From Notospermus geniculatus (taxonomy: Eukaryota; Nemertea; Pilidiophora; Heteronemertea; Lineidae): a DNA stretch of 64,000 nucleotides. The translations under genes and the position numbers were made by a program. The notes beneath the pieces are model-generated. The model was not told the DNA's origin. It worked only from the letters and a program-made list of their open reading frames with translations, and searched no databases. Shown piece by piece: positions 32,812 through 44,529 of this stretch. How positions within the stretch are numbered: the first letter of the stretch is position 1; every line of letters begins with the position of its first letter. Where the stretch lies: contig NMRB01002087.1 in the NCBI GenBank assembly GCA_002633025.1, forward strand, positions 1 through 64,000. Reading direction: 5' to 3'.

Positions 32812-33174
32812 GAGCCATGTTGAAAGTATGTACGCGGCCGCAGATCGTCAGGGGAACACGACAGCAGTACCAATTCGGCGCCAACCACCCTGTATCGTAA
32901 CGCGTGAATGGAAAAGGTCACGAAACTCGTACGCGTCTCGCTTGCCTCCGCGCGTGTAACTCGCGCGCTGAAACGCTTCAATGGAAAGCAGGCTGCGCGT
33001 TTTGATTTTTGAGCCATGTTGACAAGACCGGTGTGACGCGATCGCAGAACCAATTCGGCGCAAACCCACTGTATCGTAACGCGTGAATGGAAACGGTTAC
33101 AAAAGTCGCAGGCGTCTCGCTTGCCTCCGCGCTTGTAAATCGCGCGCGGAATCGCTCCAATGGAAAGCAGGCCT
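32812..33174. repeat. Two-copy tandem repeat, 180-bp unit
   Basis: CAATTCGGCG starts comparable segments at 32871 and 33051. Both contain TGTATCGTAACGCGTGAATG, GTCTCGCTTGCCTCCGCGC and CAATGGAAAGCAGGC. CpG content is high. It creates a long but spurious minus-strand frame. Confidence 0.8.
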
Positions 33175-33175
33175 A

Positions 33176-33481
33176 AGGTCCTTACACACCAAAAACGCGC
33201 GTTGAACGCAGCGGAAAACGCCGCGGTTTCCGCCCACATACAGGGGTCACACCGCCCGCGTGAAACGCTGCGGGAGACGTGCATTTTTCGGGGCAAGCAC
33301 ACTGGTTAACTACAAAAGTTATTTCGGGTGGCGACGCAGCGGCGAGCGCGCGTCATTTTTTACAGCGCGTCTTTGGTGTAACCCATTTATTGAAAATCCA
33401 TTGAAACTATTTTCCCGGCGGTGAACGCGCGTCGTTTTTCGCCTTCGCGTCTGGCGGCGCGGTTTTGGTGTGAAGGGGCCT
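33176..33481. mobile_element. Palindromic element, TTACACACCAAAAACGCGC ends
   Basis: TTACACACCAAAAACGCGC at 33182 is mirrored by GCGGCGCGGTTTTGGTGTGA near 33455-33474. Inside, AACGCGCGT/ACGCGCGTT words repeat in both orientations. The right side abuts TTAA at 33482. It belongs to the same structural class as the next element. Confidence 0.65.
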
Positions 33482-33485
33482 TTAA

Positions 33486-33614
33486 GGCCCGTTTCTACGT
33501 AAGCGTTTTACGACGCGTTTTGACGCTTCGCCCATTGTTTTGATGCAGAGCGGCGGAAAATAATAAATTATCTGACGCATCATGCGGCGTAAAACGCTCT
33601 AGTGGAAACTGGCC
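33486..33614. mobile_element. 129-bp TTAA-flanked palindromic element
   Basis: GGCCCGTTTCTACGTAAGCG at the left faces the inverted right end CTCTAGTGGAAACTGGCC, with GCGTTTTACG/GGCGTAAAACGC within. TTAA stands directly outside both ends (33482-33485 and 33615-33618). A TTAA target duplication is used by piggyBac and Kolobok transposons; the GG start fits Kolobok better. Confidence 0.82.
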
Positions 33615-33627
33615 TTAACGCAGGCAC

Positions 33628-33682
33628 AGAACAAAATGATAGACGTTCACGTTAGCGTTTCGGGAGCTTTGCGAAAACTATC
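33628..33682. repeat. Decayed half of the 8747-8874 MITE family
   Basis: ACAAAATGATAGACGTTC, GCGTTTCGGGAGCTTTGCG and AAAACTATCTA match the right arm at 8822-8876 with scattered changes. Confidence 0.75.
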
Positions 33683-33845
33683 TATTAATTACACGCACCC
33701 CTTCACAGAATGCCCGCCCCCAACCCCAACAATAGCCCCGCCTCCCCCATAAAAAAATTAAGACTCGTGTTGGCTGCATCTGATAAAGTAACTGCTCCTT
33801 TTTTTGCTGTACATGTATTTTTGAAAAGGCGGAAGGCGGGCTCAC

Positions 33846-34248
33846 CTGCTATTTTGCCTTTGTTCTCCTCGTAATAATTTTGCACAAAATAAAATTGTGC
33901 CTCGTTCAATTTCTCAACTTTCTCATTAAAAGGAATGCCACTGCTTTCCTTGAACTGTGTCAAACGTGTTTGCCACGCTGCATTTTCAATCTCTGCAATT
34001 TTCTTAGGTATTTTTCTTTTTTCTTTCGTCTTCTGGACCTTCGGCCGGACAGCAGGCTCCTCCTCACGAGGGGCGTGTAGCGTCATCGCAGCCACACGCT
34101 CCTCCAATTTGGTGACGCGGTCTGCAATGTTGCTGAGTTCGTGGACGACGAACTCTTTAATTCCTTCAAGCTCAGCACTTACAGTTGCCTGGATTTCCTC
34201 CAGTTCGTCCCCGGCTGACTTTTCAGCTATAGCTGATGCCGAATAAGT
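33846..34248 (-). CDS. Internal coding exon of an unrecognised host gene (coiled-coil region)
   Basis: The exon lies between an acceptor TTTTTCCACAG (ending 34249) and a donor CAG|GTGAGC (cut after 33846). It is open from its first base, starting TYSASAIAEKSAGDELEEIQ. The 134 codons encode a heptad-like coiled coil (EEIQATVSAELEGIKEFVV, then ELSNIADRVTKLEERVAAM), a basic linker (RPKVQKTKEKRKIPKKI) and a more globular part (WQTRLTQFKESSGIPF, NEAQFYFVQNYYEENKGK). It leaves one base (phase 1), which fits the exon at 32264-32457. The 5' exons are not identified; the 34.3-36 kb region is repeat-rich. Product and localisation are unknown; the basic linker could be nuclear-localising. Confidence 0.72.
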
Positions 34249-35862
34249 CTGTGGAAAAAGTAAGGAGGCTGTCAGTATAAAGCCTCATTTACATTACGCG
34301 AATTAAAACCGGGTCAGTAGAATCGCCCCATATCAGGTTACAAATTTCTCAAAGCAATGTAAACGGAACCGGGGTATAATCGACAAACCTCTGTTCATGC
34401 GCTATACAGTCAAAATGGAGGCGCCAATTTCAGTTGTCCTGCAACACTGGTGTTTACTCCGGGGAACATCACAGGACCGTGCGTGTTTAGACTAGGAAAT
34501 TGCACCGGGTTAGATCTTGACCCTGGGCGTGCCTCACCACTTTTACCAGTGGGGTAAACTAGCCGCATTTACATTACGAATTTTACCCTGGGCAGATTCG
34601 TTTTAACACGGGGCAAATTAGTTTAACCCGGGGTAACCTTGTTTAACCCAGGGCAAATTCGTCTAACCCGGTGCAAATTCATGCCGTGTAAGTGCGGCAG
34701 TCTTGTTCGTCAAGTTAACCCCGTAGTTCCGTGAAACTGTCGCGACCAATAACACTTTTTTTTTGTCAAACTCATCCCCTTGGTGACGTGGAATAGTCGT
34801 GAAGGCGGCCACCGGTTATGCCAATCGTAGTCAAAGTTACCAGCAAAGTTTTCGGGTGTGGTCAATTTTAGTATAAAACTTGTGGTGCGGGTTTCATTGA
34901 AAAAAAAAACACCAAAACGCATTAGATATATACCCGACCGTCGGTTCCCCAGTTCGTAAAATTTTCTTGCGGACCGACTGAAACTTAAACCATTCGGGTC
35001 TGAAATGAATTCATGGAATTTCCTTGTGGAACCTACTGAAATCTTTAAGGCGGGGGGCTACCTATAGCCGAGCTCATTCCCTAGTGGCAATCCACGGAAC
35101 TGGCCTTTGTGCGACCAGTCATTCACATTCAGATTAAATCCCCTCACCGTGGTATACTGTTTTCGAAAGCCAATCTTCAGTGTACGTTTTTCTATAGTTT
35201 CAGATTGTAAAGTTCCACTTGAAAAAGACCCCGGTTGGGGTCGAAAATTCGTGAATTCTGGAGATTGACTTCTTGTTTATTATTATTCAGTGTACTGCGG
35301 GTATTGTTCAGCTCTGTCACTGGTGCTTTGGCCAACAGAGTTTAGCCAACCGGCGGGAATAGTGCAAATCTACATAACAAAGAAGTAACTGGCGAGTGGT
35401 ATGGAATTTTTCAAATTTGCAAAACAAGTTTTCTCTTTTGTGGACGCATATATTTGAAAAATTTCTTTTGGATGTTATTGCCATATGTGCATTCTAGGGC
35501 AACACGATCGCCTTTTTTTGAATAGTTGGTCGGGAATATGAAATATTTCAAAAACTGTAAATAGAGCCCCTTTTTGGCATTAATTAGTTTATACCAATTA
35601 AACGGAAAGTCCTTTCGTGAAAAACGGATCGTTACGCCCTGCAGGCATCAGGCCTGTACCTTACAGACTATGTGGGAAACTGATGTGTCGCATCCCAAGT
35701 CTGCAAAATTGTTTGCGAACTCAAATTTTGACAACCTGTTATAACTTAATTAACTCCATCGTAATTAGTCAAAATGAACAATTCTTTCACAGAACGGGAG
35801 CCTAAAGGTTGTAGCTAAAACATTTTGTTAACATCAGTTTGTTACTTTTTGTCATGAAAATA
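34249..35862. repeat. Repeat-rich stretch with TTTACATTACG ends and GGGGTAA words
   Basis: TCATTTACATTACG at about 34286 and GCATTTACATTACGAATTTT at 34565 start segments in which ACCCGGG/CCCGGGG and GGGCAAATTCG words repeat. The 34928-35060 block is homologous to 41946-42070 (shared CCCAGTTCGTAAAAT-like and GAATTTCCTTGTGGAA segments). No exon is recognised. Confidence 0.5.
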
Positions 35863-36076
35863 GTTGCGCTTCCACTACAAAAAAAGCTGGTATTTGTCCG
35901 CTCTTATTCTGCTTCCATTACAGAATTGCCGGGTTTAATAAGTCCGGTTCTATTAAGTGCGGATCTATTTAGTTCGGACAGCATAGATCCGCACTTAATA
36001 GAACCGGACTTATTAAACCCGGCAATTCCGTACTGGAAGCAGAACAAGACCGGCTTTTTTGTAGTGGAAGCGCAAC
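35863..36076. mobile_element. 214-bp near-perfect palindrome
   Basis: GTTGCGCTTCCACTACAAAA is mirrored by TTTTGTAGTGGAAGCGCAAC. The inner arms TGCCGGGTTTAATAAGTCCG and GTTCTATTAAGTGCGGATCT pair almost perfectly across a loop of about 20 bp. It has MITE form; the target duplication is not clear. Confidence 0.87.
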
Positions 36077-36747
36077 TTATGTTAGGACGCTTGTTTTCAA
36101 AGAGCGTCAATAAAGTCGGCATAGGTAGCCCCCGCCTTAATTCAGTCGTTTCTCCAGCGGGTATGAAAATTCGTTGGGCGCCAACGAGATTTAGGCATAC
36201 CCGAACGATATAGTCAGTTTAGCAAATTCTAATGATCCCCCCACCCGACGAGCGCACAAGTCTCAGTAGCCATGTAGGAATTATACTGAAAATTCCTCCA
36301 TGCAGTAGCCCAGTGGTTGGCATCCTGAGAACATCAGGGGTTCTTACTGCTCGCTCCCTTCGTCACAGCAGACAAACCCCTGAGAGATTCCAGCCGATTT
36401 GCTGGGTATTTGGCGCCTGAGAAAATGCGCCCAATCAGCGAACGCCATTCTGAGTCACCTCAAGATGACAGTCATTACACGTACATTGTATCGTCGTGTC
36501 ACGCACAACACAGTGTGCCCAAGTACCTCAACTTCCCCACCTCACTCCAACTAGAGATCAGTTACACGTATACATGTACAAATACCCTTGTAATATTCGC
36601 AGGCAAGCAGCACTGACATGGATATTGCGAGGTCAGCCACCTGCACCGCTGGATTCAAGCTAAGATGAGTTCAGCCTATCCTACGTTCATCACACAGAAT
36701 GTAATCATTCTCGTGCCACGTAGGCTGTGGGCCATAGTCCAGAAATG

Positions 36748-37044
36748 TGGAGTTTCTTTGAACAAATTAGCGAACCACGAGAAAAGTATGATTTTAGGGT
36801 AACATGTTGGTGCTGAGTTCAACAATGCACTTTTCTCGCTCGTAAAGTTGCACATTTCATCAGAAATTAAGACCCTTTTAGGGCCTAAAACTCGTCCAAA
36901 CCCTCGGCGAAGCGCCTCGGGTTTGGACTGCGTTTTAGCTCCACCCTCGAGTGTTTGGGATACTCAACAGAGGTCCTCCGCCTCGGGTTCAATTCCTTAA
37001 ACCACACTTTTCTCGTGGTTCGCTAATTTGTTCAACGAAACCCA
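36748..37044. mobile_element. 297-bp inverted-repeat element
   Basis: TGGAGTTTCTTTGAACAAAT and the following TAGCGAACCACGAGAAAAGT are mirrored by ACTTTTCTCGTGGTTCGCTA and ATTTGTTCAACGAAACCCA. The interior has CCTCGGG/CCCGAGG-like words. It has non-autonomous transposon form. Confidence 0.82.
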
Positions 37045-37593
37045 TTGTCTTATCTCTTTTTTTCGATTTGGCCCACGGCGTAACGTAGGTGAAACAGATA
37101 CGCCGCAGGAGTTTGTATCAAGTTGACTTTCTGTGTCAGCTGTGTTCAAACCTGCGTAGTTCATGTGCATTAATTACCGGCCTACTTGGGATGAGATGGA
37201 GGGGGATGAACGTTTACTGGAATGGCTTTGCATGATACTCCACCGATTCCGGCGGAATCTCTATGTTCTCAGGATGGGTTAAACTGAGCCACTGACCTAA
37301 TTGCACCTTACACCCCCCCCCCCCTGGTTAAAGTGGGCCATTCCAATCCTTTCCATATATCAATGCAATGGGAGTGCATAATGGTTACTTGCCAAACAAA
37401 CAGGCTGCAAATTGAGCCCTGTAAAATTGTTAATTTTCATCTGATTTGAAAAATTTCAAGCAGGTTTTGATGTAATAAAAAATTCTCCGTTCAACTGCCT
37501 GACTTTCCGGCAAGTCCACAGCCTATTTTACATTTTTTAAATAAATTAAGCAGATAGGGAAAACAATAGGATTATGCAATATCAACATCTTAA

Positions 37594-37769
37594 GGCCCGT
37601 CCACACGATCCGATTTTCGCCCGATTTTCATCCGATTTCCCATCCAACATTCCCATCCAACATTCGCCGATTTCCCATCCGATTTTTCATCCTACAACAT
37701 CCAACAACGTCCAACAAGTCAGGACAACTCCCAACAAATATCGGATGAAAATCGGATCGTGTAGACGCT
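37594..37769. mobile_element. TTAA-class element, GGCCCGTCCACACGATCCG family, copy 1
   Basis: TTAA (37590-37593) precedes GGCCCGTCCACACGATCCG. The right side has AAAATCGGATCGTGTAGACG but no clean TTAA. The interior is made of CCAAC, CATCC and CCGATTT words. Further words of the family (CCAACAAAAATCGG) continue to 37850 and recur at 38950-39190. Confidence 0.7.
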
Positions 37770-38951
37770 TTTCGAACATGATCCTACATCATCAGATTTT
37801 TGTTGGATGTTGTTGGTGCAGCAAAACGTCCAACAAAAATCGGATGACCCACTCTCCGACAGCGGCATTACGTCATCAACCTTTTCGACGAAGAGTGCAA
37901 CGATATGGGCGGTTATTCCCGCAAATAATAGACACTGCAGAACACGAAGGTTATTCGGTATAAAAGACAAAGGTTATTGGGCAGACATTAAAGAAGGTTT
38001 CTACCATGAGCGATGACGTCATCAGCTAATGGTTTAGCAGTGAACATTGCGGGTATTTTTACTTACATGTACCAATGAGTTATTTTATTCGAAATAGATT
38101 GGCGATCGTAAACCAGTTCGTCCGTGAAATGAAAGTTGTGGAAGTTCTCTTTATTACCTCCATAATGCTTCTGTATTTTTTCTGATTTTATCCTCTGCCG
38201 TCATAATCCTTGATTTGAAATCCTCGAAAAACAACAGAGTATCTGGGGTTCCCCCATGATAAACACTTTATTTATGAGGGGTAGAATTAATTTGGTTCGA
38301 GCTCCTCTCAACGCCTTCGATACTAGCAAGGTTCAGCATCTTTCCGACTCCGATTTTGGCTTCAACTACCAGAATGAATTGCAGTCAGCTGTATACATCC
38401 TTGATCAAAACGATTTGATAGACATTTGCAAAGTGTCATAACTCGGTTGCAGAATAATTTTTACGCGTAATCGGAAGTGTGCATAGGCTACATCGCCAAT
38501 ATTGTAGTCGTCATGGTGGTGTCTCAAAGTCGTAACTACTAGGAATACGACTTCAATATTCATTATTTATCCGCACTTCCGATTTATAGGCTAAGGCCAA
38601 CTTTTTCTGACTTTAATTTATGGTGTTTGACGAATTGAAAAGGTGTACCAAATAGTTTTTATCAACGATGTCTATAGCGGACTGCAGTAAAATTCGTTCT
38701 CGTACATAGTTAAGTTGGAAACGGAGTCGGAAAGCTGCTAAAACGCGCTATTCCTCCAAACATGGAAAGATGCAACTTTACTTGTTCACCCCCCCCCCAA
38801 AAAAAAATCTATTGAAATCATTTGGCGACCGTGTTTTGCCATATAACCTTCGTATTTTGCATAACTTTCGTGTTTTGCAACGTCTATTGTTAGCGCATCC
38901 CATGTTTGAAAGCTTGAAAATTCCCCGGGTAAATCACTTTTTGGCGCCTAA

Positions 38952-39200
38952 ACATCATCCAACACCATCCAACAAATCTGTACAAAAATCGGATTGTTTT
39001 GACGGAAGCCTACATTGCCAGAGACCATCCAACAGATCTGGATTCTCACCCGTCCGACTTTTGTCGGATGCTGTAGGATGATGTTGGACGGCCATTTTGT
39101 TGGACGATGTTGGACGAGTCATCCAACATCGTCCAACAAAATCCAAAATCCAACAAAATCCAACAAAATCCAAAATCCAACAAAACGCTGTTCTGTGTAG
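38952..39200. repeat. Array of CCAACAAAATC words
   Basis: CATCCAACACCATCCAACAA at 38954 and GTCCAACAAAATCCAAAATC at 39131 are part of a segment built from CCAAC/GTTGG words in both orientations. It resembles the interior of the TTAA-class elements at 37594 and 40796, without recognisable ends. Confidence 0.6.
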
Positions 39201-40636
39201 CCTTTAGGGATCTAAATTATGATTATCCCCACTCACTTAAAACCTCACAGTATTGAATTTTGAAACGTCATTTTCAAAGCGTTAGGACTGTGCAGATAGA
39301 GGTCTCATAGCCTCGTGATGGTCCCCGAAATGCTTGCCTGATACGTACTTCATTTATTCAAGGCCTAGTTTTCAGCACACAATGAAAAAACTGCAGGCAT
39401 AGAGCTCTAATGCATTCAGATACAGTATAGTACATTTTACACTACACTAACGTCGGAGGACGCAGGCAATTTCTGAATTCAATACAGTGTGGCTTTAAAG
39501 ATAATGTATCACGGGTATTTTCGCGGGTCACGAAATTCATTGTTTATTTACATTTTGTTTGTTTATGTCCAAAAGTCCAAAATAACATCACGTAAACATC
39601 CATGTTTACAAACACTGAATGTAAACAATGAAGTCGTGATATACTCTAGTTTCGTGTTTTTAACACACCTTCATTACAAGATGGTGAGACCGCCTCCATC
39701 GTAATATGCATTGCGTATGACAATAGGCCTCTTGGAGTCAAAGGCCTAGGCGGAGATAGGGCGGGGGAGGATTGAATTTAGTTCACCCTATGTTGTAACT
39801 GATCAGACTATGAATGACGTGTGGTTTGGTATTTATCCTTGTGGCGTTCGGCCGTCAGTAGGAGTTGTGGCACTGTACAGGGTGGTTCATAAACAGTGCT
39901 CCTTGGGATTACTCTTTGTTTTCGCGACATAGCGGCCAAACCAGATTGTGTAATTGTGACGTCATACCAAGTACCTACACTAGCATCATGCTACTGCATA
40001 AAATGCACATGTTGCTTGACGTGACAACGACAGGGCTCTTCGATGTCTGTCAAGTATCGTATCCATTGTGACTTTGAGTACTTGGTCAGCAGCCCTCGGT
40101 TATAAAGGCCTGGGACAGACGAACAGACATGACAAGGCGCGGGGAAATTTTTATTTTCGTAATGCCAATGCATCGTTTTGCCGGGAATGTCCCAAAAATA
40201 ACGCAGGGGCTCTCTCATTTCATTGCAGTGGGTTAATTTTATAACTTGCCAATTTGTTATCAGCCGGCAAGGACATACAGATCCAAAAAGTAAAGTATCG
40301 TGAGAAAAATGTGGCTGAACGATGCTTCTAAATTGTGCATGCTCTATACGTGAGTGGTTAATTTTCTGGGGCGCCTTGTGTGAACCGACCGCAGTTGAAT
40401 GAATTGACCACCTGGATTAGACAGCCCGAAAAGGCCCAGACGTCTCGAGCGGTGCAGACACCGTGCAGCCCAGCGATTGGTCATCCGTAGTGAATGAACT
40501 GAAAGACCCTTTGTGTATCTATTGCGGGGGCGGCGAGTTTAGTGCCCACCTTGAATATCTGAAGGTGTGTTAAAAACACGAAACCAGAGTATTATCTTTA
40601 AAGATAATGTATCACGACTTCATTGTTTATATTCAA

Positions 40637-40700
40637 CTAGCAATTACCCGTGCTGCGCACGGAGTGTGGGGTATAACATTTTCGCTTCAAGTTCAATGTC
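40637..40700 (-). mobile_element. Helitron 3' terminus (minus strand)
   Basis: Read on the minus strand, the hairpin CCGTGCGCAGCACGG is followed by GTAATTG and CTAG, then T at 40636. A subterminal hairpin 6-8 bp before CTRR|T is the standard Helitron 3' end. The matching 5' end (TCTATAC...) was not found upstream, so the element's length is unknown. Confidence 0.8.
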
Positions 40701-40795
40701 GGCCAGTGCGCTGACGTCGCGATCATGACGCAAACCCGGGGGCCAAAATGCACTGCTGACGTCAGAGGTATTCGTCACGCATGGACCGTTGGTAA

Positions 40796-40964
40796 GGCCC
40801 GTCCACACGATCCGATTTTCTTCCGATTATCATCCGATTTCCCATCCAACATTCGTCCAACATTCGTCCGATTTCCCATCCTACAACAACAACAACAACA
40901 ACGTTCAAGAAGTCTGGACAACGTCCAACGTCATCCAACAAAAATCGGATCGTGTGGACGGACC
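40796..40964. mobile_element. GGCCCGTCCACACGATCCG family, copy 2
   Basis: GGCCCGTCCACACGATCCG at the left is mirrored by CGGATCGTGTGGACGGACC at the right. The interior has CATCCGATTTCCCATCC, an (AAC)n run at 40883-40899 and GTCCAAC words. Flanks read TAAGG and CCTTTG rather than a clean TTAA pair, so the target site has mutated. Confidence 0.82.
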
Positions 40965-42383
40965 TTTGTGACGCTCCAACCAAGGCAACAGCAGTGACGT
41001 GTTTCGATTGTGACGTCAGAATCGGTCGACATTTTTGGGTGGAAAAAGGCGAACAAACTGTGATTTATGTGGTTGTTATCACTCCGTACACATATTGAAT
41101 GATGCCGAACACATCTTTGAAGCCTGCCGCACACGTGAGCTATCTGCTGAGCAAAATGTCATTCGAGACCGTTTGCTCAGCAGTTAGCTCACAGCACACG
41201 CGACTTTTCTGCCTCGCCTTAATGACGCAAGGGTGGTGGGCAAATTTCATTGCTTTGCTGATTGAAGAAGCTGGTGGGCAAAAACGCGCAACGTCACAAC
41301 GTCATGTAGGCCTGGGCCTACGTCATGGATACGTCACCAAGTAAACGAACGTCGGTCTTTGGTCGATGACGTCACCACCTCTGGACTGCTCAGCGTGACG
41401 TCATCCCATGACGTCACAATTATCGTGACGTCATATTAAACTCTCAAATCCTTGGTAACGATAAAAACCCCTTAAAACATAATTCTGCGAAGCTTTTTTA
41501 AAAAACTAAATACTACACAACATACTCCTTGATATTGGGAACGTGGCTCTAGAATAGTCATGTTAGTTGAGATCGAAGCCACAGAGAATAAGCTGGACAA
41601 AATTTGAGGTTGTTCCTTTATATATGTATCTAGATGTTTGTAAACATGGACGTTTACATTATGTTATTTTGGACTTTTGGGACATGCCAACCCACCAAAA
41701 TGAACACTTTTGGAATCAACAGAATTTCTAGGCGGCATGCCACCAACAAATTACATGTACTCCTGAGACAAAGAAAGCCTGGATATAAACAAACAAAATG
41801 TAAATAAACAATGAATTTCGTGGCCCGCGAAAATACCCGTGATACATTATACCGTTGGGGCCGCAAGAAATGCTCTGCACTGGGGAAACGACGGTCGGGT
41901 CTGCAGATCGCTATTTGCGGAAAGCAGTAGATATACATACGGCACCTATGTACCCGACCCAGTTCATAAAATGTTCTTTCCCGCCCGATAGAAAGTTCAG
42001 CCAGTCTGGTATCCAATTCATGGAGTTTCCTTGTGGAAGCGACCGAAATCTCAATCAGTCGTGTCTCCAGTTAAAAGAGCGACTAAAGTGAGGGCGACTA
42101 CCGATTGCGACTGTAGGCCTGCTAAGTCGCTTGCGATAAGTACGTATAAGTGCGTAAGTGTGTTCTCTGCGACATCACCGATATTCCAAGGAATCATTTG
42201 TTGCAAACAAATCAACTAAAACGAAAAAAAAAACAAACTAAAAATGTTCAGTTGCGTCTGTGGTCGCAGGGACGGTCGCCTCTAATAAAATCGCTAGAAA
42301 AATCGCCAGTGTGCGGTGCCCGTATGAAAATAGAGAGCTTCTGCAAGCGCCCGATTAGGCCATACGACTACGTTTATTATCTA

Positions 42384-43356
42384 CTAGCATGGTACCCGTC
42401 CTACGGACGGGTAGATGTGGCACAGGCAGCTAGGGCCACAAAGTCATGTTGAAGTCACTGTAGATTTCGTCGATTTCGTCACGGGATACCCAGTTCCCAT
42501 GGTATCGCCAATCAGCGTCGTCCCACTCTACCGTATTACGGGCGCCATCTTGCGCAGCGATACAGCGGTAAATTCTGCCGCACTGCGCCGGAAGTGAGAA
42601 GCTTGACCGATTAACATCCAAGTTGCATCCGCATGTTGAATAGTCCCTTGAAACGACGGCAATTTTGCTTGTAATTCAACATACATCGTGTACATCGCTG
42701 ATGAATATATTTATTCCATCATTAAACAGGCGTTAAACAGGCGTTTGTAGCAGGTTTTTTCGGTGTTATTGGTGATCTACTTTATAACGACATCTTCACT
42801 TTTCCCGCCATCTTGTGTGTCACATGACCAGATGAGATCACATGACCACTGAAAATATGTAGTCCCTGCAACATGGCGTCCATTACACGTCAGAGTCAAC
42901 GACGACACAAGTCATGACTCTGTTGTTCAGAATGGCGTCGTCCAAATCAACATCCTCATACGTCACAAATCAGCCCGCCATCGACACGTATGACGTCAGT
43001 CATTCAGTGTAGACCGTTGGGACATGACGACGTCATCACTGACGTCATACGCGTCGACGACGGGCTGAATCGTGACGTATGAGGAAGCTGATAATGCCGA
43101 CGCTGATTGGCGTCACCATGGGAACAGGTATCCCGTGACGTCACGGACGGGTGTTCCCAGTACTCGAAACAGTGACGCACTCGCGAAAGAAAATCGCCAT
43201 AAAATCAACCTTGGGATGCTTTTTCTCCCACGACAAATACATGTATATCATTTTACTCTTCGGAGTACCGTTTACAGCCAAGATATTTCGCGTAACTCGC
43301 ACACATTCGGAGGAAACTGCTAACAAAAATTCACGCTTTCCCTTTTATTGTATAGA
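42384..43356 (-). mobile_element. Non-autonomous Helitron, 973 bp
   Basis: On the minus strand the element starts TCTATACAATAAAAGGG at 43356 after a host A. It ends with the hairpin ACCCGTCCGTAGGACGGGT, then ACCATGCTAG at 42384, before a host T. All diagnostic Helitron features are present (TC start, subterminal hairpin, CTAG end, A|T target). There is no Rep/helicase frame. The interior is dense in TGACGTCA and carries the CCATGGGAAC module shared with the 45.8-48.4 kb array. Confidence 0.88.
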
Positions 43357-44349
43357 TTGTTTTGGTGCACTCGCACAATAATCCGGGGCCCGTACGGCGA
43401 GTAAAAACAGACATTTAGGCCAATTTCTACGGTGCCCAGTTTGATCTAGTTTAATTTCCGCTTATCCAATCAGGCGATTTCGGCATAATTCAGCTTAGAT
43501 CTGAGTTTCAGTCTCAAAAATCCACAGCAAGCCCCTGGGTGGGGAAAATCGTACGGCGCCCGGTGCATTTGTGACACCCTGCAGTGGTGTTCGGACTCAC
43601 CAGCAGATTCTGACCCACAAACCACAGCTGATTAATCTTGAGACTGACGAAAACCGAGAGTGTGAAGCTAGGCATGCGACCACAGTGTCTAAGATTTGGG
43701 TCATCACACAGAAACAAGGGTTGAAAAAGGAAATTGGCTTTAGAACCCTCCCCCCATGTTGCGAGCAATGAAGCACCACGACACTGCCGACTTCCGAACT
43801 ATTCAAGTTGAAGCCATTGCATATTCATGAGGAGGCGTGTCTTTATTGCCAGCTCGACGAACAATGCTGAATTTGAAGCCTGCTTGTCAAGCAAGCTCGA
43901 TAAGTAACACTGAATCCACGTACTCCTCATCGAGCGGCTTGACAAATAAGACCGAAAGTAGTGCTTATTCATCGAGCGGCTCGATAAAATAAACCCGGTC
44001 AAACTAAATCGGTCATAAGAAATGCGCGTGGTCCTACTTACTGGTTCTTCATGAACGTCTACCTCTATCGTTTCGTGAGATTTCCACATCGACATCGTAG
44101 TAATGGTAGTCGTACAGATTTGTTATAATAGGCCTATCCGTCAAGAGAATTAAACATACACGAACAGCCAGCCCGACGGTTTGATGCGAAGTGTGGTGCT
44201 GATGTAGGCCTACAGGCCAGGTGGTCATTCCAGAGGTCAGCAGTCAGTTGTGCTTTTGATGTGTTTGATGGTTGGCACTCTGCCAGCAGGTCAGCATCAG
44301 AGCACGCACCGGTGCTCATTATGTCGTATCATGTCTGGAACATCCCTAT
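43357..44349. other. Stretch without supportable gene
   Basis: A minus-strand frame at 43799-44095 shows internal similarity (YLSSRSM twice, from repeated GAGCGGCTCGATAA-like DNA words) but no known domain. No RNA gene or transposon end is clear. Confidence 0.4.
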
Positions 44350-44527
44350 CAGTGGAACCTCCCTTAACGGACACCTCTGCCAGAAGGACACCTCTCTATT
44401 AAGGACACCAAAAATCACTCCCAAATTGACCGTTTCTATTCATTTTAACCTCTGTAATCAGGACACCTCTCAATTAAGGACAGCATTTGTTAGTCCCAGA
44501 GGTGTCCTTAGTAGAGAGGTTCTACTG
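44350..44527. mobile_element. 178-bp MITE, pogo/Tc1-like ends
   Basis: CAGTGGAACCTCCCTTAACG at the left is mirrored by CTTAGTAGAGAGGTTCTACTG at the right, followed by TA. The left flank reads TAT, so one base may have slipped. GGACACCTCT units repeat four times within. Same family as 9596 and 31647. Confidence 0.82.
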
Positions 44528-44529
44528 TA

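Larger units (their letters stand above)
39497..41850. repeat. Large inverted repeat arms around 1.9 kb of other DNA
   Basis: ATGTATCACGGGTATTTTCG through TTGTTTATTTACATTTTG and CCAAAAGTCCAAAATAACAT at 39503-39600 reappear complemented at 41640-41848, with an extra 100 bp or so in the right arm. A partial inverted copy of 39620-39680 (GTGTGTTAAAAACACGAAAC) lies at 40566-40636. The arrangement looks like repeated insertion into one AT-rich family. Confidence 0.7.

Noticed and set aside
32253-33302. 349-codon minus-strand ORF
   Set aside because: It crosses an N and a poly-G run, covers a 180-bp duplication and a hairpin element, and reads the real terminal exon in the wrong frame.
40870-40905. 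CRISPR-like short repeats (CCAAC/CATCC words)
   Set aside because: The repeats are irregular, lack uniform spacers, and lie inside a palindromic transposable element in a eukaryotic genome.
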